Below, in pieces: positions 43,270 to 53,747 of a stretch of DNA of 64,000 nt. Below the pieces are notes generated by a model. The model saw nothing but the letters and a program-made list of their open reading frames with translations. It was not told the DNA's origin and searched no databases. How positions within the stretch are numbered: the first letter of the stretch is position 1; the number at the start of each line of letters is the position of its first letter. Source of the DNA: Glaciecola sp. XM2 (GTDB lineage Bacteria; Pseudomonadota; Gammaproteobacteria; Enterobacterales; Alteromonadaceae); NCBI RefSeq assembly GCF_018595715.1, contig NZ_JAHEOJ010000020.1, positions 930,001 through 994,000 of the forward strand. Direction: 5' to 3'. The position numbers were made by a program, and so were the translations under genes.

Positions 43270-46200
43270 ATGCCTAAACGTACTGATATCAAAAGTATTT
43301 TGATTCTTGGCGCAGGTCCTATTGTTATAGGTCAAGCATGCGAATTTGATTACTCTGGCGCTCAAGCCTGTAAGGCCCTAAAAGAAGAGGGCTATCGAGT
43401 CATTTTGGTTAACTCTAACCCAGCAACGATAATGACCGATCCTGAAATGGCCGACGCAACCTACATCGAACCTATACACTGGGAAGTGGTTAGAAACATC
43501 ATCGCGAAAGAACGTCCAGATGTGATTTTACCCACCATGGGTGGTCAAACAGCGCTCAACTGTGCGCTAGACTTAAATAAGTTTGGCGTGCTAGAAGAAT
43601 TTAACGTCGAACTAATTGGTGCAACGGCAGATGCCATCGATAAGGCAGAGGACAGAGAGCGCTTTGATAAAGCAATGAAGTCTATTGGCCTAGAATGCCC
43701 AAGAGCTGAGATTGCCCATGATTTGACTCAAGCGCATGACGTGTTAAGTCGAATTGGCTTTCCATGCATCATTCGTCCTTCTTTCACAATGGGCGGCAGT
43801 GGCGGCGGTATCGCTTACAATATAGATGAGTTCAATGAAATTTGTACCCGCGGCCTCGATTTGTCGCCCACATCTGAACTCTTAATTGACGAGTCGCTGA
43901 TTGGCTGGAAAGAGTATGAAATGGAAGTGGTGCGCGACAAAGCAGACAACTGCATTATTGTATGTACCATCGAAAACTTCGACCCGATGGGTGTGCACAC
44001 CGGCGATTCAATCACCGTCGCCCCCGCGCAAACCTTGACCGATAAAGAGTTCCAAATTATGCGTAACGCTGCGATGGCTGTGTTGCGAGAGATTGGCGTA
44101 GAAACCGGCGGCTCAAACGTACAGTTTGGTGTGGACCCGAAAACTGGTCGCTTGGTTATCATCGAGATGAATCCTCGTGTATCTCGTTCTTCGGCATTAG
44201 CATCAAAGGCAACTGGGTTCCCCATCGCAAAAATTGCGGCGAAACTGGCTGTAGGTTATACGCTAGATGAATTAGATAACGATATCACCGGTGGAAAAAC
44301 ACCTGCATCGTTTGAGCCTTCTATTGACTATGTTGTAACTAAAATTCCACGCTTTAACTTTGAAAAGTTTGCTGGGGCGAACGACCGTCTTACAACGCAG
44401 ATGAAGTCGGTTGGAGAAGTCATGGCCATCGGCCGTAACTTCCAAGAATCGATGCAAAAAGCATTGCGCGGACTTGAAGTGGGTGTATCTGGATTAGATC
44501 CTATTTTAGACCTCGACGATCCAGAGGCAAAAAACAAGCTCATTTATGAACTACGTGAGCCTGGTGCAGAGCGAATTTGGTACATTGGCGATGCCTTTAG
44601 AATGGGCATGACAGTAGATGAAATTTTTGCCTTAACCAACGTTGACCCTTGGTATTTGGTCCAGTTAGAAGAGCTTGTTACGCTTGAAAAGCTGGTAAAG
44701 CGCGCTGGTTTGACGGGCATAGATGCAACGCTTATGCGCACATTGAAGCGTAAAGGTTTTTCAGATGCACGTTTAGCTGAATTAACACAAGTTGCACAAA
44801 AAGACGTTAGAGATATGCGTTATAAATTTGACGTGTTGCCGGTTTACAAACGCGTGGATACTTGCGCCGCTGAATTTTCTACCTCTACCGCGTATATGTA
44901 TTCTACTTACGATGAAGAGTGCGAAGCAAACCCATCTACTCGCGATAAAATCATGGTACTAGGTGGCGGTCCTAACCGCATTGGACAAGGCATCGAATTT
45001 GATTATTGCTGCGTCCATGCAGCGCTCGCCATGCGTGAAGATGGTTACGAAACAATCATGGTTAACTGTAACCCTGAGACGGTTTCAACGGATTACGATA
45101 CGTCTGATAGACTTTATTTTGAACCTGTTACCCTTGAAGATGTGCTTGAAATTGTGCGCATAGAGCAACCTAAAGGTGTGATTGTGCAGTACGGTGGTCA
45201 AACGCCGCTCAAACTTGCAAGAGAGCTCAAAGCAAATGGTGTCAACATCATCGGTACATCCCCCGATGCGATTGACCGCGCAGAAGACAGAGAGCGTTTT
45301 CAGCAGATGGTGAATAAGTTAGGGTTAAAACAACCGGCAAATGCTACCGTTAGCAATATGCAAGAAGCCTTAGAATGTGCTCAAGACATCGGCTTTCCTC
45401 TCGTAGTCCGTCCTTCCTATGTACTGGGCGGTAGAGCGATGGAAATCGTGTATGACCTAAAAGATCTAAAGCGCTATTTGAATGAGGCAGTCAAAGTTTC
45501 AAATGACAGTCCCGTATTGTTAGATAGATTCTTAGACGACGCCATTGAAGTAGATATCGATGCCATTTGTGATGGCGAGCAAGTCTTAATTGGCGGCATT
45601 ATGGAGCATATTGAGCAAGCAGGGGTCCACTCGGGCGATTCGGCTTGTAGCTTACCACCTTACTCATTATCAAAAGAAATTCAGGACGTCATGCGCGAGC
45701 AGGTTAAGCAAATGGCGATAGAACTTGAGGTGCGCGGCTTGATGAACACGCAGTTTGCTATCAAAGACAATGAAGTCTATTTGATTGAAGTAAACCCGCG
45801 TGCTGCCCGCACAGTGCCTTTTGTGTCCAAAGCAACGGGCATGCCTTTAGCGAAGATTGCGGCACGCGTAATGGCTGGCACCACGCTTAAGATGCAGGGT
45901 ATTGAGAAAGAAATTATTCCGCCTTTTTATTCGGTTAAAGAAGTAGTGTTACCGTTTGCAAAATTCCAGGGTGTTGATCCGTTATTAGGTCCAGAAATGC
46001 GCTCTACCGGTGAGGTGATGGGAGTAGGTGATAGTTTTGAAGAGGCATATGCTAAGGCTAATCTAGGTGCATCTGCGCCACTTCCAGAATCGGGTAAAGT
46101 CCTTATTTCTGTTCGTAACAACGACAAAGTAAGACTGCTTGAGTTAGTTCAAGATATGATTAGCAGAGGCTTTACGATCGAGGCAACCAGCGGCACCGCA

Positions 46201-46497
46201 AAGTCAATGAAGGATGCGGGTATACCCTGCACAGTCGTTAACAAGCTTAGTGAAGGTCGACCGAACATTGTCGATGCGATAAAAAATGGCGAATACACCT
46301 ACATTGTGAATACCACGGAAGGGCGCCAAGCGATTATCGACTCTGTGTATATCCGTAGCGAAGCGCTATTAAATAAGGTGGCTTACACCACCACTTTAAA
46401 TGCGGCCTTTGCCACAATGAAAGCTAGTGCGACAGATGCCAAAACAAACGTGGCATCGGTTCAAGAGCTGCATCAAAGGATATGTGCGCAAAACTAG
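43270..46497 (+). CDS. carB: Carbamoyl-phosphate synthase large subunit
   Basis: The 1075-residue CarB joins bicarbonate, ammonia from CarA and two ATP. Two homologous halves are visible: the first begins [20 protein letters not shown] and has [17 protein letters not shown]; the second begins near residue 558 with [20 protein letters not shown] and has [16 protein letters not shown]. The C-terminal MGS-like allosteric domain (from about 940) binds regulators such as UMP and ornithine. Length matches E. coli (1073). It forms an operon with carA. Confidence 0.98.
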   Translation: MPKRTDIKSILILGAGPIVIGQACEFDYSGAQACKALKEEGYRVILVNSNPATIMTDPEMADATYIEPIHWEVVRNIIAKERPDVILPTMGGQTALNCALDLNKFGVLEEFNVELIGATADAIDKAEDRERFDKAMKSIGLECPRAEIAHDLTQAHDVLSRIGFPCIIRPSFTMGGSGGGIAYNIDEFNEICTRGLDLSPTSELLIDESLIGWKEYEMEVVRDKADNCIIVCTIENFDPMGVHTGDSITVAPAQTLTDKEFQIMRNAAMAVLREIGVETGGSNVQFGVDPKTGRLVIIEMNPRVSRSSALASKATGFPIAKIAAKLAVGYTLDELDNDITGGKTPASFEPSIDYVVTKIPRFNFEKFAGANDRLTTQMKSVGEVMAIGRNFQESMQKALRGLEVGVSGLDPILDLDDPEAKNKLIYELREPGAERIWYIGDAFRMGMTVDEIFALTNVDPWYLVQLEELVTLEKLVKRAGLTGIDATLMRTLKRKGFSDARLAELTQVAQKDVRDMRYKFDVLPVYKRVDTCAAEFSTSTAYMYSTYDEECEANPSTRDKIMVLGGGPNRIGQGIEFDYCCVHAALAMREDGYETIMVNCNPETVSTDYDTSDRLYFEPVTLEDVLEIVRIEQPKGVIVQYGGQTPLKLARELKANGVNIIGTSPDAIDRAEDRERFQQMVNKLGLKQPANATVSNMQEALECAQDIGFPLVVRPSYVLGGRAMEIVYDLKDLKRYLNEAVKVSNDSPVLLDRFLDDAIEVDIDAICDGEQVLIGGIMEHIEQAGVHSGDSACSLPPYSLSKEIQDVMREQVKQMAIELEVRGLMNTQFAIKDNEVYLIEVNPRAARTVPFVSKATGMPLAKIAARVMAGTTLKMQGIEKEIIPPFYSVKEVVLPFAKFQGVDPLLGPEMRSTGEVMGVGDSFEEAYAKANLGASAPLPESGKVLISVRNNDKVRLLELVQDMISRGFTIEATSGTAKSMKDAGIPCTVVNKLSEGRPNIVDAIKNGEYTYIVNTTEGRQAIIDSVYIRSEALLNKVAYTTTLNAAFATMKASATDAKTNVASVQELHQRICAQN

Positions 46498-46502
46498 GAT
46501 GA

Positions 46503-46524
46503 ATAGTGCATGAGATTGCACTAT
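46503..46524 (+). repeat. Perfect hairpin right after carB
   Basis: ATAGTGCA (46503-46510) and TGCACTAT (46517-46524) pair fully around a six-base loop, starting 6 bases past the carB stop. There is no T-tract, so it is more likely a 3' stability element upstream of the true terminator at 46561-46590. Confidence 0.5.
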
Positions 46525-46560
46525 ACTTCGTATCAATTACACGCCAACGTGGCAATATAA

Positions 46561-46596
46561 AAAACGAATGCATTAAACCGCATTCGTTTTTGTTTT
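46561..46596 (+). terminator. Rho-independent terminator of carAB
   Basis: AAAACGAATGC (46561-46571) and GCATTCGTTTT (46580-46590) form an 11-pair stem with an eight-base loop, followed by TGTTTTG. The A/T-rich stem base makes it workable in both directions, but only the plus direction has a gene upstream. Confidence 0.88.
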
Positions 46597-46660
46597 GTAT
46601 TAAGTATTCAGGTTTAGCAATCGCTTTACCTGCGAGTAGAAAAACAACAAGAGAATAAAC

Positions 46661-47137
46661 ATGAATAGCTATCCAATGACCGCTGATGGCGCTAAAAAAT
46701 TGCGCGAAGAACTAGAGCAGCTGAAAACCAAAGATCGTCCGCGTATTATCAAGTCTATTGCTGAAGCCAGAGAGCATGGCGACCTGAAAGAGAATGCTGA
46801 GTATCATGCAGCGCGTGAACAGCAAAGCTTTTGCGAAGGTCGTATTCAAGATATTGAAGGCAAGCTATCAAATGCGCAAATTATTGATGTCACTAAATTA
46901 CCTAACACTGGCAAGGTCGTGTTTGGTGTTACCGTGACCATTCTAAATACCGAGACTGATGAAGAAATTACCTACAAAATCGTAGGTGACGACGAAGCTA
47001 ACATTAAACAAAAAATGATTTCCATTAACTCGCCGATTGCGCGAGGACTCATTGGAAAGTCGCTAGATGATATCGCCTCTATTCAAACGCCTTCAGGGGT
47101 GGTTGAATTTGAAATTATTGAAGTACTTTATAAATAG
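46661..47137 (+). CDS. greA: Transcription elongation factor GreA
   Basis: GreA enters the RNA polymerase secondary channel and rescues backtracked complexes by stimulating transcript cleavage. The 158-residue length is exact for the family. The N-terminal coiled coil runs from [16 protein letters not shown] to [20 protein letters not shown], whose turn holds the acidic tip. The C-terminal FKBP-like domain starts near residue 80 and ends [16 protein letters not shown]. It has its own transcription unit after the carAB terminator. Confidence 0.97.
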   Translation: MNSYPMTADGAKKLREELEQLKTKDRPRIIKSIAEAREHGDLKENAEYHAAREQQSFCEGRIQDIEGKLSNAQIIDVTKLPNTGKVVFGVTVTILNTETDEEITYKIVGDDEANIKQKMISINSPIARGLIGKSLDDIASIQTPSGVVEFEIIEVLYK

Positions 47138-47147
47138 ACAGCCTTAA

Positions 47148-47168
47148 CTGAGCGCGGCCTGCGCTCAG
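47148..47168 (+). terminator. Probable terminator of greA
   Basis: CTGAGCGC (47148-47155) and GCGCTCAG (47161-47168) form an eight-pair GC-rich stem with a five-base loop, 11 bases past the greA stop. The following CTCGTTTC is only partly T-rich, which lowers confidence. Confidence 0.5.
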
Positions 47169-47286
47169 CTCGTTTCAAGACCCTACACGGTTACATCTCA
47201 TCATCATTTTGCTTTTATCCTTTCTTGAATCTACCTGCCTAACTGTTTATGCTTTAGCGCAATTCTAATAATAACGACGGTATCCA

Positions 47287-49362
47287 ATGAATATGTTTAA
47301 TCGCAAGCCCCGGCACGGCAATATAGGGTTGGCACTGACTTTTGTTATGTGTCTGTCTTTCACGCCGCATACCTTTTCTTCAGACGAAATAGCAGTGTTT
47401 GAACCGGAAGATATTTTTGAAATGGAGGTCGCTACCGACCCTCAAGTTTCTCCTGATGGCGAAAGCGTCATATATGTGCGCAGAAGCAACGACATTATGA
47501 CCGATAGCACGCGTTCTAGCATATGGGCTGTTTCGATCAAGGGAGAGGATCATAGACCGCTCATTTCATCGTCTAAAAACGCAAATTCTCCTCGTTGGTC
47601 ACCGTCGGGTGATCGTATTGCTTACCTATCAAACAAAGAGGGGAGCACGCAGCTATATGTTCGCTGGATGGACACAGGGCAGACGGCATTGCTGACCAAT
47701 GTAAACACCACACCCTCGTCTGTGACTTGGGCGCCCGATGGAAAGAGTATTGCCTTTACAATGAGTGTGGATGCAGACGAGCAACCGTTTAAGGCCGCGA
47801 TGCCAAGCAAGCCTGAAGGCGCAAAGTGGGCAGAAAGCTTTCAATACATTACCAAGGCCCGCTATCAAGCAGATGGCACAGGGGTGTTAGATCCAGCTTA
47901 TACACATATTTTCGTCGTGCCAGCAGATGGTGGAACGCCCCGTCAGCTGAGCTCTGGTGACTATCATCATCGCGGGCAGTTATCATGGAGTGGCGATAGC
48001 CAACACATTTTCTTCTCAGCAAATCGCAGCGACAACTGGGAATACGAACCCGCTGAGTCTGATATTTTTTCAGTGTCTTTAGATGGCGAAATTCAGCAAA
48101 TTACTAATGCACCGGGTGCAGAAACCTCACCCACGGTCTCACCGAACGGTAAATTGATTGCTTATTCTAAGCGCGATAATAAGAAGCTTGCCTACCGCAA
48201 TCGCTATTTGCATGTGATGAACATAGACGGCTCAAATGACACAAACTTGTCTGAGTCGGTAGACAACAGTCTTTCGAACTTTGTTTGGAAAAATAATTCT
48301 GGTATTTACTATCAACAAATGGTGCGAGGCGTTACGCAAATCGATTATGTTTCCTTATCGGGTAAACATAGTGAAGTGACTAGTGGCTTAGGTGGCGTAT
48401 CATTGGGTCGTCCGTACACAAGTGGCGACTTTAGCTATGCCAACGATACCTTTGCCTTCACCAAAGGTAGACACGACCGTCCGGCAGATATTTTTGTAAG
48501 ACAAGGCCGCAAAGAAATGCAGGTGACGGCATTAAACGAAGATATTTTCGGACACAAAACCCTTGCCGATATTCGCGAATTTACTTATAAATCGTCCATT
48601 GACGGTGAAGAAATTCATGGTTGGTACTTGCTGCCGCCAGGCTATGATGCAAGTAAAACCTATCCCATGATCATAGAAATACACGGCGGGCCACATCTTG
48701 CCTATGGTCCACATTTCTCAGCCGAGCTGCAGCGCATGGCGGCCGAAGGTTACGTGGTATTCTATAACAACCACAGGGGCAGCACAGGTTACGGCGAACG
48801 TTTTGCCTTGCTTTTACAGTACAAGTATTCATCTAAGTATGACTTTGCTGATCATATGTCGGGTGTCGATGCGCTGATTGACAAGGGCATTGTCGACCCA
48901 GACCAACTCTTCATTACTGGCGGTTCAGCAGGTGGTATTGCCACCGCCTATGCGATTGGTCTTACCAATAGATTTAAGGCGGCGGTTGTAGCCAAGCCGG
49001 TTATTAATTGGCTTTCTAAAGTGCTTACCGCCGATAGCGGCCTATCGCAAATTCCGCATCAATTCCCGGGTATGCCGTGGGAGCATGTTGAGCACTATTG
49101 GGAGCGTTCGCCGTTGTCGCTAGTAGGCAATGTGACGACACCTACCTTGTTAATTACCGGTACTGAAGATAAGCGCACGCCAATGTCAGAAACTGAACAA
49201 TACTATCAGGCGTTAAAACTGCTGAAAGTCGATACGGTATTGGTGAAAGTGCCAGGCGCATCCCATGGTATAGCGTCACGCCCTTCACGTTTGGTTGGAA
49301 AAATTGAAAATATCATTGGCTGGTTTGATAAGTATCGCGAGGCTGAAACAAGCAAGGAATAA
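47287..49362 (+). CDS. S9 family (prolyl oligopeptidase-type) peptidase, exported
   Basis: A 691-residue serine peptidase. A signal peptide ends near PHTFS (about residue 30). An N-terminal beta-propeller built of TolB/WD40-like repeats follows (for example PQVSPDGESVIYV, NSPRWSPSGDRIAYLS, SPTVSPNGKLIAYS) to about residue 420. The alpha/beta hydrolase domain has the nucleophile in FITGGSAGGIATAYAIG (Ser about 557), the Asp in ITGTEDKRTPMSE and the His in PGASHGIASRPS. Such enzymes trim peptides of limited size; the closest style is dipeptidyl or acylaminoacyl peptidase. It is a single-gene unit with a terminator. Confidence 0.9.
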   Translation: MNMFNRKPRHGNIGLALTFVMCLSFTPHTFSSDEIAVFEPEDIFEMEVATDPQVSPDGESVIYVRRSNDIMTDSTRSSIWAVSIKGEDHRPLISSSKNANSPRWSPSGDRIAYLSNKEGSTQLYVRWMDTGQTALLTNVNTTPSSVTWAPDGKSIAFTMSVDADEQPFKAAMPSKPEGAKWAESFQYITKARYQADGTGVLDPAYTHIFVVPADGGTPRQLSSGDYHHRGQLSWSGDSQHIFFSANRSDNWEYEPAESDIFSVSLDGEIQQITNAPGAETSPTVSPNGKLIAYSKRDNKKLAYRNRYLHVMNIDGSNDTNLSESVDNSLSNFVWKNNSGIYYQQMVRGVTQIDYVSLSGKHSEVTSGLGGVSLGRPYTSGDFSYANDTFAFTKGRHDRPADIFVRQGRKEMQVTALNEDIFGHKTLADIREFTYKSSIDGEEIHGWYLLPPGYDASKTYPMIIEIHGGPHLAYGPHFSAELQRMAAEGYVVFYNNHRGSTGYGERFALLLQYKYSSKYDFADHMSGVDALIDKGIVDPDQLFITGGSAGGIATAYAIGLTNRFKAAVVAKPVINWLSKVLTADSGLSQIPHQFPGMPWEHVEHYWERSPLSLVGNVTTPTLLITGTEDKRTPMSETEQYYQALKLLKVDTVLVKVPGASHGIASRPSRLVGKIENIIGWFDKYREAETSKE

Positions 49363-49385
49363 TGCTTAGAAACTCGGTCTTTAGG

Positions 49386-49417
49386 AAGTGAGTCCATAAA
49401 ATATGGGCTCACTTTAT
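49386..49417 (+). terminator. Terminator after the S9 peptidase
   Basis: AAGTGAGTCCATA (49386-49398) and TATGGGCTCACTT (49402-49414) form a 13-pair stem with one G-T pair and loop AAA, followed by TTAT. The rest of the gap to the SulP stop (49418-49556) holds nothing I recognise. Confidence 0.65.
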
Positions 49418-49556
49418 CAATTAGATAGAAAGGCAACCGAGTTGTTATTAACGGGGAAGGATGTGCAGGTTAAAGTCGATGCTCGACTTGTATTTCTCTC
49501 CAACACCTTCAACTTAGCTTGTCTTACTCGAATCTGAGGGTTTTGAGCTCGCCTGC

Positions 49557-51227
49557 TTAAATATCAATAGCGTATGCTTGATCAGCGCTAATCCGTCTAT
49601 TCGCTAGAGTAAGTGCCTCCGTTCTATCTGCCACAAAGTCAGCATCATCGAGCAAGTTTTCAAAGCCCATGCGCATTAGCTTTTGTTTTGTCTCTTTTGT
49701 ACGAACTAGCATCAATATATGCTTATCGAGATTTTTAGCGTCTTTTATCAGGTTTTCTATGGTTAACGCGATAGTATCATCTAAGTATGACACATCACTT
49801 AAATCGATGATGACCACCGCATGCTCACCTAATGAGCTCAGTTCTCTTGATAAGGCTTTTGACACGCCAAAAATCATCGTGCCGCTCAGGTAGAAATACA
49901 GCACTAAGCCATTTGCTTGGTTTAACAGCTTTTGCTGGTCTCGATTCAGTGGCAACCTTCCATCGACATCACTGATTGCTCGAATGTTCTTAGCTTGTGA
50001 GTGGGAGAGCTTTTCGATAGTAATAATATTGGCAATAAAAACGCCAATTCCCACGGCGACCACTAAATCAACAAATACGGTTAATAATAAAACTGCATAC
50101 ATGATCATGCTGGTTTGTTTTGAGACTTTATGCGCTCTTTTGATAAAGCTCCAGTCTAGAATATCGATACCTACTTTAATGGCGATACCCGCTAAAACAG
50201 CAATAGGAATCGCTGAGATCAGCCCTGACGCACCAAATACAGCGACAACAAGGACACCTACTCTTATTAGGCCCGATAGCGCCGTACGCGCACCGGTTTG
50301 TATATTAACCACCGTGCCCATGGTCGCTCCAGCGCCAGGTAAGCCGCCAAACAAGCCTGAGAATAGATTGCCAACGCCTTGACCTATTAGCTCTTTGTCA
50401 GACTTGTGCTCGCTGCGGGTAAGGTTATCGGCAATGACCGAGGTTAACATGGAGTCTATGCAGCCGAGCATGCCAAGCACTATGCCATCAAGCACCATGG
50501 TTTGAAACATCTCAGCGGTAAAGGTGGGCATGACCACGGCGGGTAATTTGACATCAATTTGACCTATACGATTGATATCTACATCTGAAAAAAACATGAC
50601 GCTGGCAATGGATATCACTAAAAGAGCAATAAGCTGAGGCGGGACCCATTGTTTTATTCGTTTTGGCGTGAAAAAGATTAAGGCTAAGGTCAGAACGGCC
50701 ATGGTCGCTTCGACCCAGTTAATTTGTGCGACAGTAGCAGGTAACGCAAACAAAGCGGCGGTAACGCCGCCACTGACCGCTTCGGCGCCTAATGCAGGTG
50801 CAAGTTGCATGATAATCAATATACAGCCAATCCCAGACATAAAGCCGCTTATGACAGAATAGGGCATTAGCGTGATGTATTTACCTAAGCGCAGCAAACC
50901 AAATACGATTTGGGTAAGACCCGCAATCATGACCACGGTAAAGGCCATGGCTAAGCCATTTTCCGGATACTTTGCAATCATGGTGGTAACGACGGCTGCC
51001 ATAATTACCGTCATGGGGCCGGTGGGCTCAGATATTAGCGTGGGTGTGCCGCCAAACATGGCAGCAAAAAAACCAATAATGATGGCGCCATAAAGGCCCG
51101 CTTCAGCACCTGCACCAGAGGCAACACCAAATGCCAAAGCCAAAGGCAATGAGACAATAGCAGCGGTAACGCCACCTAAAATATCACCCTTTAAATTTTG
51201 GGTATTTATAATGTTAAGCAATGACAA
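49557..51227 (-). CDS. SulP family anion transporter with STAS domain
   Basis: A 556-residue inner-membrane protein. The first 400 residues contain about 12-14 helices of the SulP/SLC26 fold, with the early signature GDILGGVTAAIVSLPLALAFG and SGFMSGIGCILI. A C-terminal STAS domain lies at about 430-540, with HAVVIIDLSDVSYLDDTIAL, where the phosphorylatable Ser of anti-sigma antagonists is replaced. Bacterial members carry sulfate, bicarbonate or dicarboxylates; the substrate here cannot be told. No carbonic anhydrase gene lies next to it. Confidence 0.9.
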   Translation of the reverse strand: MSLLNIINTQNLKGDILGGVTAAIVSLPLALAFGVASGAGAEAGLYGAIIIGFFAAMFGGTPTLISEPTGPMTVIMAAVVTTMIAKYPENGLAMAFTVVMIAGLTQIVFGLLRLGKYITLMPYSVISGFMSGIGCILIIMQLAPALGAEAVSGGVTAALFALPATVAQINWVEATMAVLTLALIFFTPKRIKQWVPPQLIALLVISIASVMFFSDVDINRIGQIDVKLPAVVMPTFTAEMFQTMVLDGIVLGMLGCIDSMLTSVIADNLTRSEHKSDKELIGQGVGNLFSGLFGGLPGAGATMGTVVNIQTGARTALSGLIRVGVLVVAVFGASGLISAIPIAVLAGIAIKVGIDILDWSFIKRAHKVSKQTSMIMYAVLLLTVFVDLVVAVGIGVFIANIITIEKLSHSQAKNIRAISDVDGRLPLNRDQQKLLNQANGLVLYFYLSGTMIFGVSKALSRELSSLGEHAVVIIDLSDVSYLDDTIALTIENLIKDAKNLDKHILMLVRTKETKQKLMRMGFENLLDDADFVADRTEALTLANRRISADQAYAIDI

Positions 51228-51308
51228 ATTCTTATTCTTATTGTAGATCTTTCATTGGTTACTATCGCATTTGCTCATTGACGAACGAGTTAGCCAATCA
51301 AGCTAATC

Positions 51309-52844
51309 CTAGTTGCGAAGCGCATCGTCTGTGCGCTGCGTACGCTTAACTAAAAATGCGATCCCTAACCCAAATAGTGACACAAAATAAATGGGTATGT
51401 TACCTGCTAGTGTATAAGGTGTTGAGCCATTTACCAGTGCTAATGTGAGTTTTAGCACACCTTCTTCAAATTGTGGAAGGATGCCAAGAAGTCTTCCTTT
51501 ATGATCATATGCAGCGGTGATACCGTTGTTCGTGGCGCGAATGACCGGCAGAGCAAACTCCATTGCGCGAACTTGAGCGATTTGTAGATGCTGATGAGGG
51601 CCATGCGAATCACCAAACCATGCGTCGTTGCTCACGGTTAATATAAAGTCAGATTCGTCTGTGATGTTTGCGCGTATTTGCCGAGGAAATGCGATTTCAA
51701 AACAGATGGCTGGGACGCCATGTAAGCCCTTCGCTAACAAATTCGGTTGGACGTAATCACCACGGGTAAACGATGACATAGGCAGGTCGAAAATAGGCGC
51801 TAAAGGCCGCAGTAAACTCTCAAACGGGACAAATTCACCAATCGGCAGTAAGTGGTGTTTTGAAAAGCGGTTTCGATGCATGTAACGATAGGCATAGGTT
51901 TGTTCGGTTTGGGTATCTAAGCCTAGGCTAATAATACTATTGAATGCAGCGTCAGTTTCGTAATTGTAATTTACAATCCCAGTAAGCAGGGCGCTACCTG
52001 ACTCGGTTGCCCGCTGGTCAATGTCTGCTATGTACTGTTGCGCTAATGGCTCAAGGCGAGGAATGGCGGCTTCGGGCCAAATAATGACATCACTTCCCCA
52101 AGTGGATTCGCTTAAGCGCAGATACTTTTCCATGGTTGGGCGGTCTTGCTCAGGACGCCAGCGCATGGATTGTTCAATATTGCCTTGCACTAAGGCAAAG
52201 CTTCGGCTTTCACCCGTTGGTACGGACCACTGCCATCCTTTGAGCGACCATGTGCTAATGACGCATACCAGCACAACCACAAACGATGTAATAACGGCTT
52301 GTCTAGTGCGCAGGACAATTGCAATTGCCACCGTACTGGAGAGTAAAATCATCACCGCGGATACGCCAATTTCACCTACAATGGGGTAAAGATAACGAAA
52401 CCAACTGTTGGTTTGGCTGTAGCCGACCGATAGCCATGGAAACCCGGTGAGTACGCTACCACGCAAAAACTCAGTTGCGAGCCAAATAGCAGGGGCGGCT
52501 AAGGGCCAAAGGGCAAGATGAAAATAACGTTTGAGAATAAAAATGAACAGACCGCAGTAAAGCGCAAGGTAACCACACAACAGCACCATCATCAGAATCG
52601 ACACCACCAGTGGCACGCCTCCGAAGGTGGCTATACTAACGTGGACCCACGAAATACCCGCACCAAAAAAGCCTAGTCCAAACCACCATCCACTATGAAA
52701 AGCATGTTTAGCAAATTTAGCACTCAGTGCAAGCCAAGTTGGCAATACAACAAAGGGTAGCCACCAAACGTCGAAAGGGGCGTATGCGAAGGTAAGGCTA
52801 GCGCCAAGCGCCAAGTTAACTGCGTATAGCGCTACTTTGTTCAG
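51309..52844 (-). CDS. lnt: Apolipoprotein N-acyltransferase
   Basis: Lnt adds the third acyl chain to lipoproteins in the inner membrane. About six N-terminal helices precede a periplasmic nitrilase domain with the catalytic Glu in VIIWPEAAIPRLE, the Lys in YRYMHRNRFSKHHLLPIGEFVP and the Cys in VPAICFEIAFP; a last helix closes the protein. No ATG opens the frame. A TTG at 52814 gives 501 residues but begins inside the first helix. A CTG at 52844 gives 511 residues, close to E. coli (512). It begins with the plausible N-K-V-A-L-Y-A-V and has GGAG 8 bases upstream. It overlaps the corC stop as CTGA. I prefer CTG; the choice is inference. Confidence 0.92.
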   Translation of the reverse strand: MNKVALYAVNLALGASLTFAYAPFDVWWLPFVVLPTWLALSAKFAKHAFHSGWWFGLGFFGAGISWVHVSIATFGGVPLVVSILMMVLLCGYLALYCGLFIFILKRYFHLALWPLAAPAIWLATEFLRGSVLTGFPWLSVGYSQTNSWFRYLYPIVGEIGVSAVMILLSSTVAIAIVLRTRQAVITSFVVVLVCVISTWSLKGWQWSVPTGESRSFALVQGNIEQSMRWRPEQDRPTMEKYLRLSESTWGSDVIIWPEAAIPRLEPLAQQYIADIDQRATESGSALLTGIVNYNYETDAAFNSIISLGLDTQTEQTYAYRYMHRNRFSKHHLLPIGEFVPFESLLRPLAPIFDLPMSSFTRGDYVQPNLLAKGLHGVPAICFEIAFPRQIRANITDESDFILTVSNDAWFGDSHGPHQHLQIAQVRAMEFALPVIRATNNGITAAYDHKGRLLGILPQFEEGVLKLTLALVNGSTPYTLAGNIPIYFVSLFGLGIAFLVKRTQRTDDALRN

Positions 52845-53707
52845 TCTGAGTTCTCCAGGTCGGGAAGAAAGACCTTAAGTTGCAGCAAGCGGCGCTTATC
52901 GGAGTTGGTGACTTCAAAGTGGATATTGTCTATTTGTACTTTTTCGCCGGTATCAGGCATGTGGCCAAACGCCCGCAGTACTACGCCTCCAATGGTATCA
53001 GACTCTTCTTCATTGAAATTTGTCTCAAAGAAGGCGTTAAAGTCATCCACCGGAGTGAGCGCTTTAACAGAGTAGGTGGATTTGTTTAGAGGCCGGATAT
53101 GATCATTTTCATTAACGTCGTCGTCAAATTCATCTTCAATCTCACCGACGATTAACTCAAGAATATCTTCAATCGTTACAAGGCCTGAGACGCCGCCGTA
53201 TTCATCCACAACAATCGCCATATGATAGCGCTGCATGCGAAACTCTTTGAGCAATACGTCTACACGCTTGCTCTCCGGCACAATAATGGCCTCGCGCATG
53301 GTGTTGCGAAGAGAGAAGGTTTTATCATCGTTAAACGCATATGCGAGTAAGTCTTTCGCTAATAAAATCCCTTCAATATGGTCTTTATCTTCGCTGATGA
53401 CAGGGAAACGACTGTGCGCTGACTCCAACATAAGCGGTAAAAATTCATCTACGCTTTGTTCAATATCAATGGTGACCATTTGCGCGCGCGGGATCATAAT
53501 ATCGCGCACCTTCATGTCACTGACACCCATCACACCCTCAATCATTTCTTTGGTTTGAGGATCGATTAGATCGCGTTGTTGGGCATCTGAAATTAGATCA
53601 GATAGCTCTTCTTTATTTTTCGGCTCACCTTTAAAAGTGTGTAGCATGTTTGCCAACCAGCTTTTATTAGAGGAGCCGGTGGTAGAGGGGGGATTGTCTT
53701 CGCTCAT
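52841..53707 (-). CDS. corC: CorC/YbeX-type CBS-domain protein (Mg/Co transport associated)
   Basis: A 288-residue cytoplasmic protein with two CBS domains (signatures VRDIMIPRAQMVTI and SRFPVISEDKDHIEGILLAKDLL, then YHMAIVVDEYGGVSGLVTIEDILE) and a C-terminal CorC_HlyC domain. E. coli YbeX/CorC is linked to magnesium/cobalt homeostasis and ribosome health. It lies between ybeY and lnt as in E. coli, and its stop overlaps the proposed lnt start. Confidence 0.95.
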   Translation of the reverse strand: MSEDNPPSTTGSSNKSWLANMLHTFKGEPKNKEELSDLISDAQQRDLIDPQTKEMIEGVMGVSDMKVRDIMIPRAQMVTIDIEQSVDEFLPLMLESAHSRFPVISEDKDHIEGILLAKDLLAYAFNDDKTFSLRNTMREAIIVPESKRVDVLLKEFRMQRYHMAIVVDEYGGVSGLVTIEDILELIVGEIEDEFDDDVNENDHIRPLNKSTYSVKALTPVDDFNAFFETNFNEEESDTIGGVVLRAFGHMPDTGEKVQIDNIHFEVTNSDKRRLLQLKVFLPDLENSD

Positions 53708-53747
53708 TGTTCTTTGCAGTAACTTACCAGTAGTTTATAGGTTAAAG

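Noticed and set aside
43815-44225. Minus-strand frame of 136 codons inside carB
   Set aside because: Shadow of a highly conserved coding region; no family resemblance.
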